From Odoribacter sp. AF15-53 (GTDB lineage: Bacteria; Bacteroidota; Bacteroidia; Bacteroidales; Marinifilaceae), in NCBI RefSeq assembly GCF_003479425.1, contig NZ_QUHC01000006.1:1-64000 (forward strand): DNA of 64,000 nucleotides, written 5' to 3'. Below, in pieces: positions 63,486-64,000 of the stretch. A program made the translations under genes and the position numbers. Each line of letters opens with the position of its first letter. The stretch's first letter is position 1. The notes beneath the pieces were generated by a model. The model was not told where the DNA came from, made no database searches, and worked only from the letters and a program-made list of their open reading frames with translations.

Positions 63486-64000
63486 TTACTTACATTTTTG
63501 ACACTCAAAGTATTTCCATACTCCGGCAGCGAGCATCGCACCCAAAAACGGAGCCACGATAAACAGCCACAACTGACTTAAAGCCTTACCGCCTTCGAAG
63601 ATCGCAGGAGCAATACTTCTAGCCGGGTTCACGGAAGTTCCCGTGACAGGGATGCACACGATATGAACCAACACCAGCGACAAACCGATAGCCAATCCGG
63701 CAAATCCAGCAGGAGCATTAGCACTCGTAGAACCTAAAACAACCAGGATAAAGATAAACGTGAATACAAACTCCGCCACGAAAGCCGGAACCAGATTCCC
63801 CTCTCCATACATATTCGCACCAGTCCCTTCCAAGCCCATCCCGGAAGAAATCACATAAAGAATCGCAGAACCGATGAAAGCACCGATCACCTGAAATAAC
63901 ATATACATTCCAGCATCTTTTCCGCTCATTCGCCCCGTCAAGAAAACCCCTAATGTAATCGCAGGATTGATATGACATCCCGAAATACCACCAATAACAT
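63486..64000 (-). CDS. Aquaporin Z-like channel, 3' part
   Basis: The C-terminal 171 residues of a MIP-family channel; the start lies beyond the window edge. The first NPA motif is in GCHINPAITLGVF near the edge and the second in TSVNPARSIAPAIF (about 50 residues before the end). Helices between them (YMLFQVIGAFIGSAILYVISS, PAFVAEFVFTFIFILVVLGS, GFAGLAIGLSLVLVHIVC) are intact. The Arg after the second NPA and the small residues fit a water channel rather than a glycerol facilitator, but the selectivity filter is only partly visible. The stop codon is at 63486. Confidence 0.92.
   Translation of the reverse strand, partial: VIGGISGCHINPAITLGVFLTGRMSGKDAGMYMLFQVIGAFIGSAILYVISSGMGLEGTGANMYGEGNLVPAFVAEFVFTFIFILVVLGSTSANAPAGFAGLAIGLSLVLVHIVCIPVTGTSVNPARSIAPAIFEGGKALSQLWLFIVAPFLGAMLAAGVWKYFECQKCK

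Overview
The window is a piece of a Bacteroidales chromosome. The sequence evidence for that is: SusC/SusD-type TonB-linked outer membrane pairs, FecI/FecR regulators, type V (Mfa/FimA-like) fimbrillin lipoproteins, S46 and S37 oligopeptidases of the Porphyromonas type, and many promoters of the Bacteroidetes form TTG-N19-TAnnTTTG in place of sigma70 boxes. The mix (peptidases, no carbohydrate-active enzymes, fimbrillins) suggests an Odoribacteraceae-like gut species such as Butyricimonas or Odoribacter; the genus is a guess.

Layout. 0-9.8 kb: tRNA-Leu, a TonB-dependent receptor with an HAD phosphatase, a MATE exporter, a DUF2059 protein, an S37 tripeptidyl peptidase, Kdo transferase (waaA) and a DUF4252 protein with a plug-like C-terminal part. 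10-15.9 kb: a complete RND tripartite efflux operon. 16-20.7 kb: an operon of four fimbrillin-like lipoproteins. 20.9-28 kb: a DPP7-type S46 peptidase, a cupin, three orphan secreted proteins in AT-rich DNA, and a TlpA-like thioredoxin. 28-42 kb: a large exported TldD/TldE-like fusion protein followed (against the coordinates) by a SusC-SusD-lipoprotein operon, its FecR anti-sigma factor and a divergent ECF sigma factor. 42-47.8 kb: rlmN, a lipocalin, rmuC, and a nucleotidyltransferase/sugar-kinase pair. 47.8-51.4 kb: a metal operon (HYC_CC_PP protein, TonB receptor, HMA protein with a Cys-rich tail). 51.5-60.5 kb: a TlpA-like protein without cysteines, lpxH, yifB, ppa, gmhA, oxyR, dnaJ, grpE, radC, rpsT. 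60.5-64 kb: three tRNA-Glu genes, rsmI, an IS110-family element with a candidate bridge RNA, and the 3' part of an aquaporin gene.

The genes suggest one theme: outer-membrane uptake and periplasmic peptide breakdown (SusCD, S46, S37, Tld-like), with envelope building (waaA, lpxH, gmhA), surface fimbriae and metal or efflux defence.

Between the genes lie three kinds of repeat: a dispersed palindromic element of about 145 bp with a GC-rich core (four copies), short tandem arrays with units of 7, 8, 9 or 11 bp (four of them touching or nearly touching a start codon), and long AT-rich hairpins. The most unusual items are the IS110 non-coding region with two nested stem-loops behind a -7 box, the exported single-chain Tld protein, and the repeat families.
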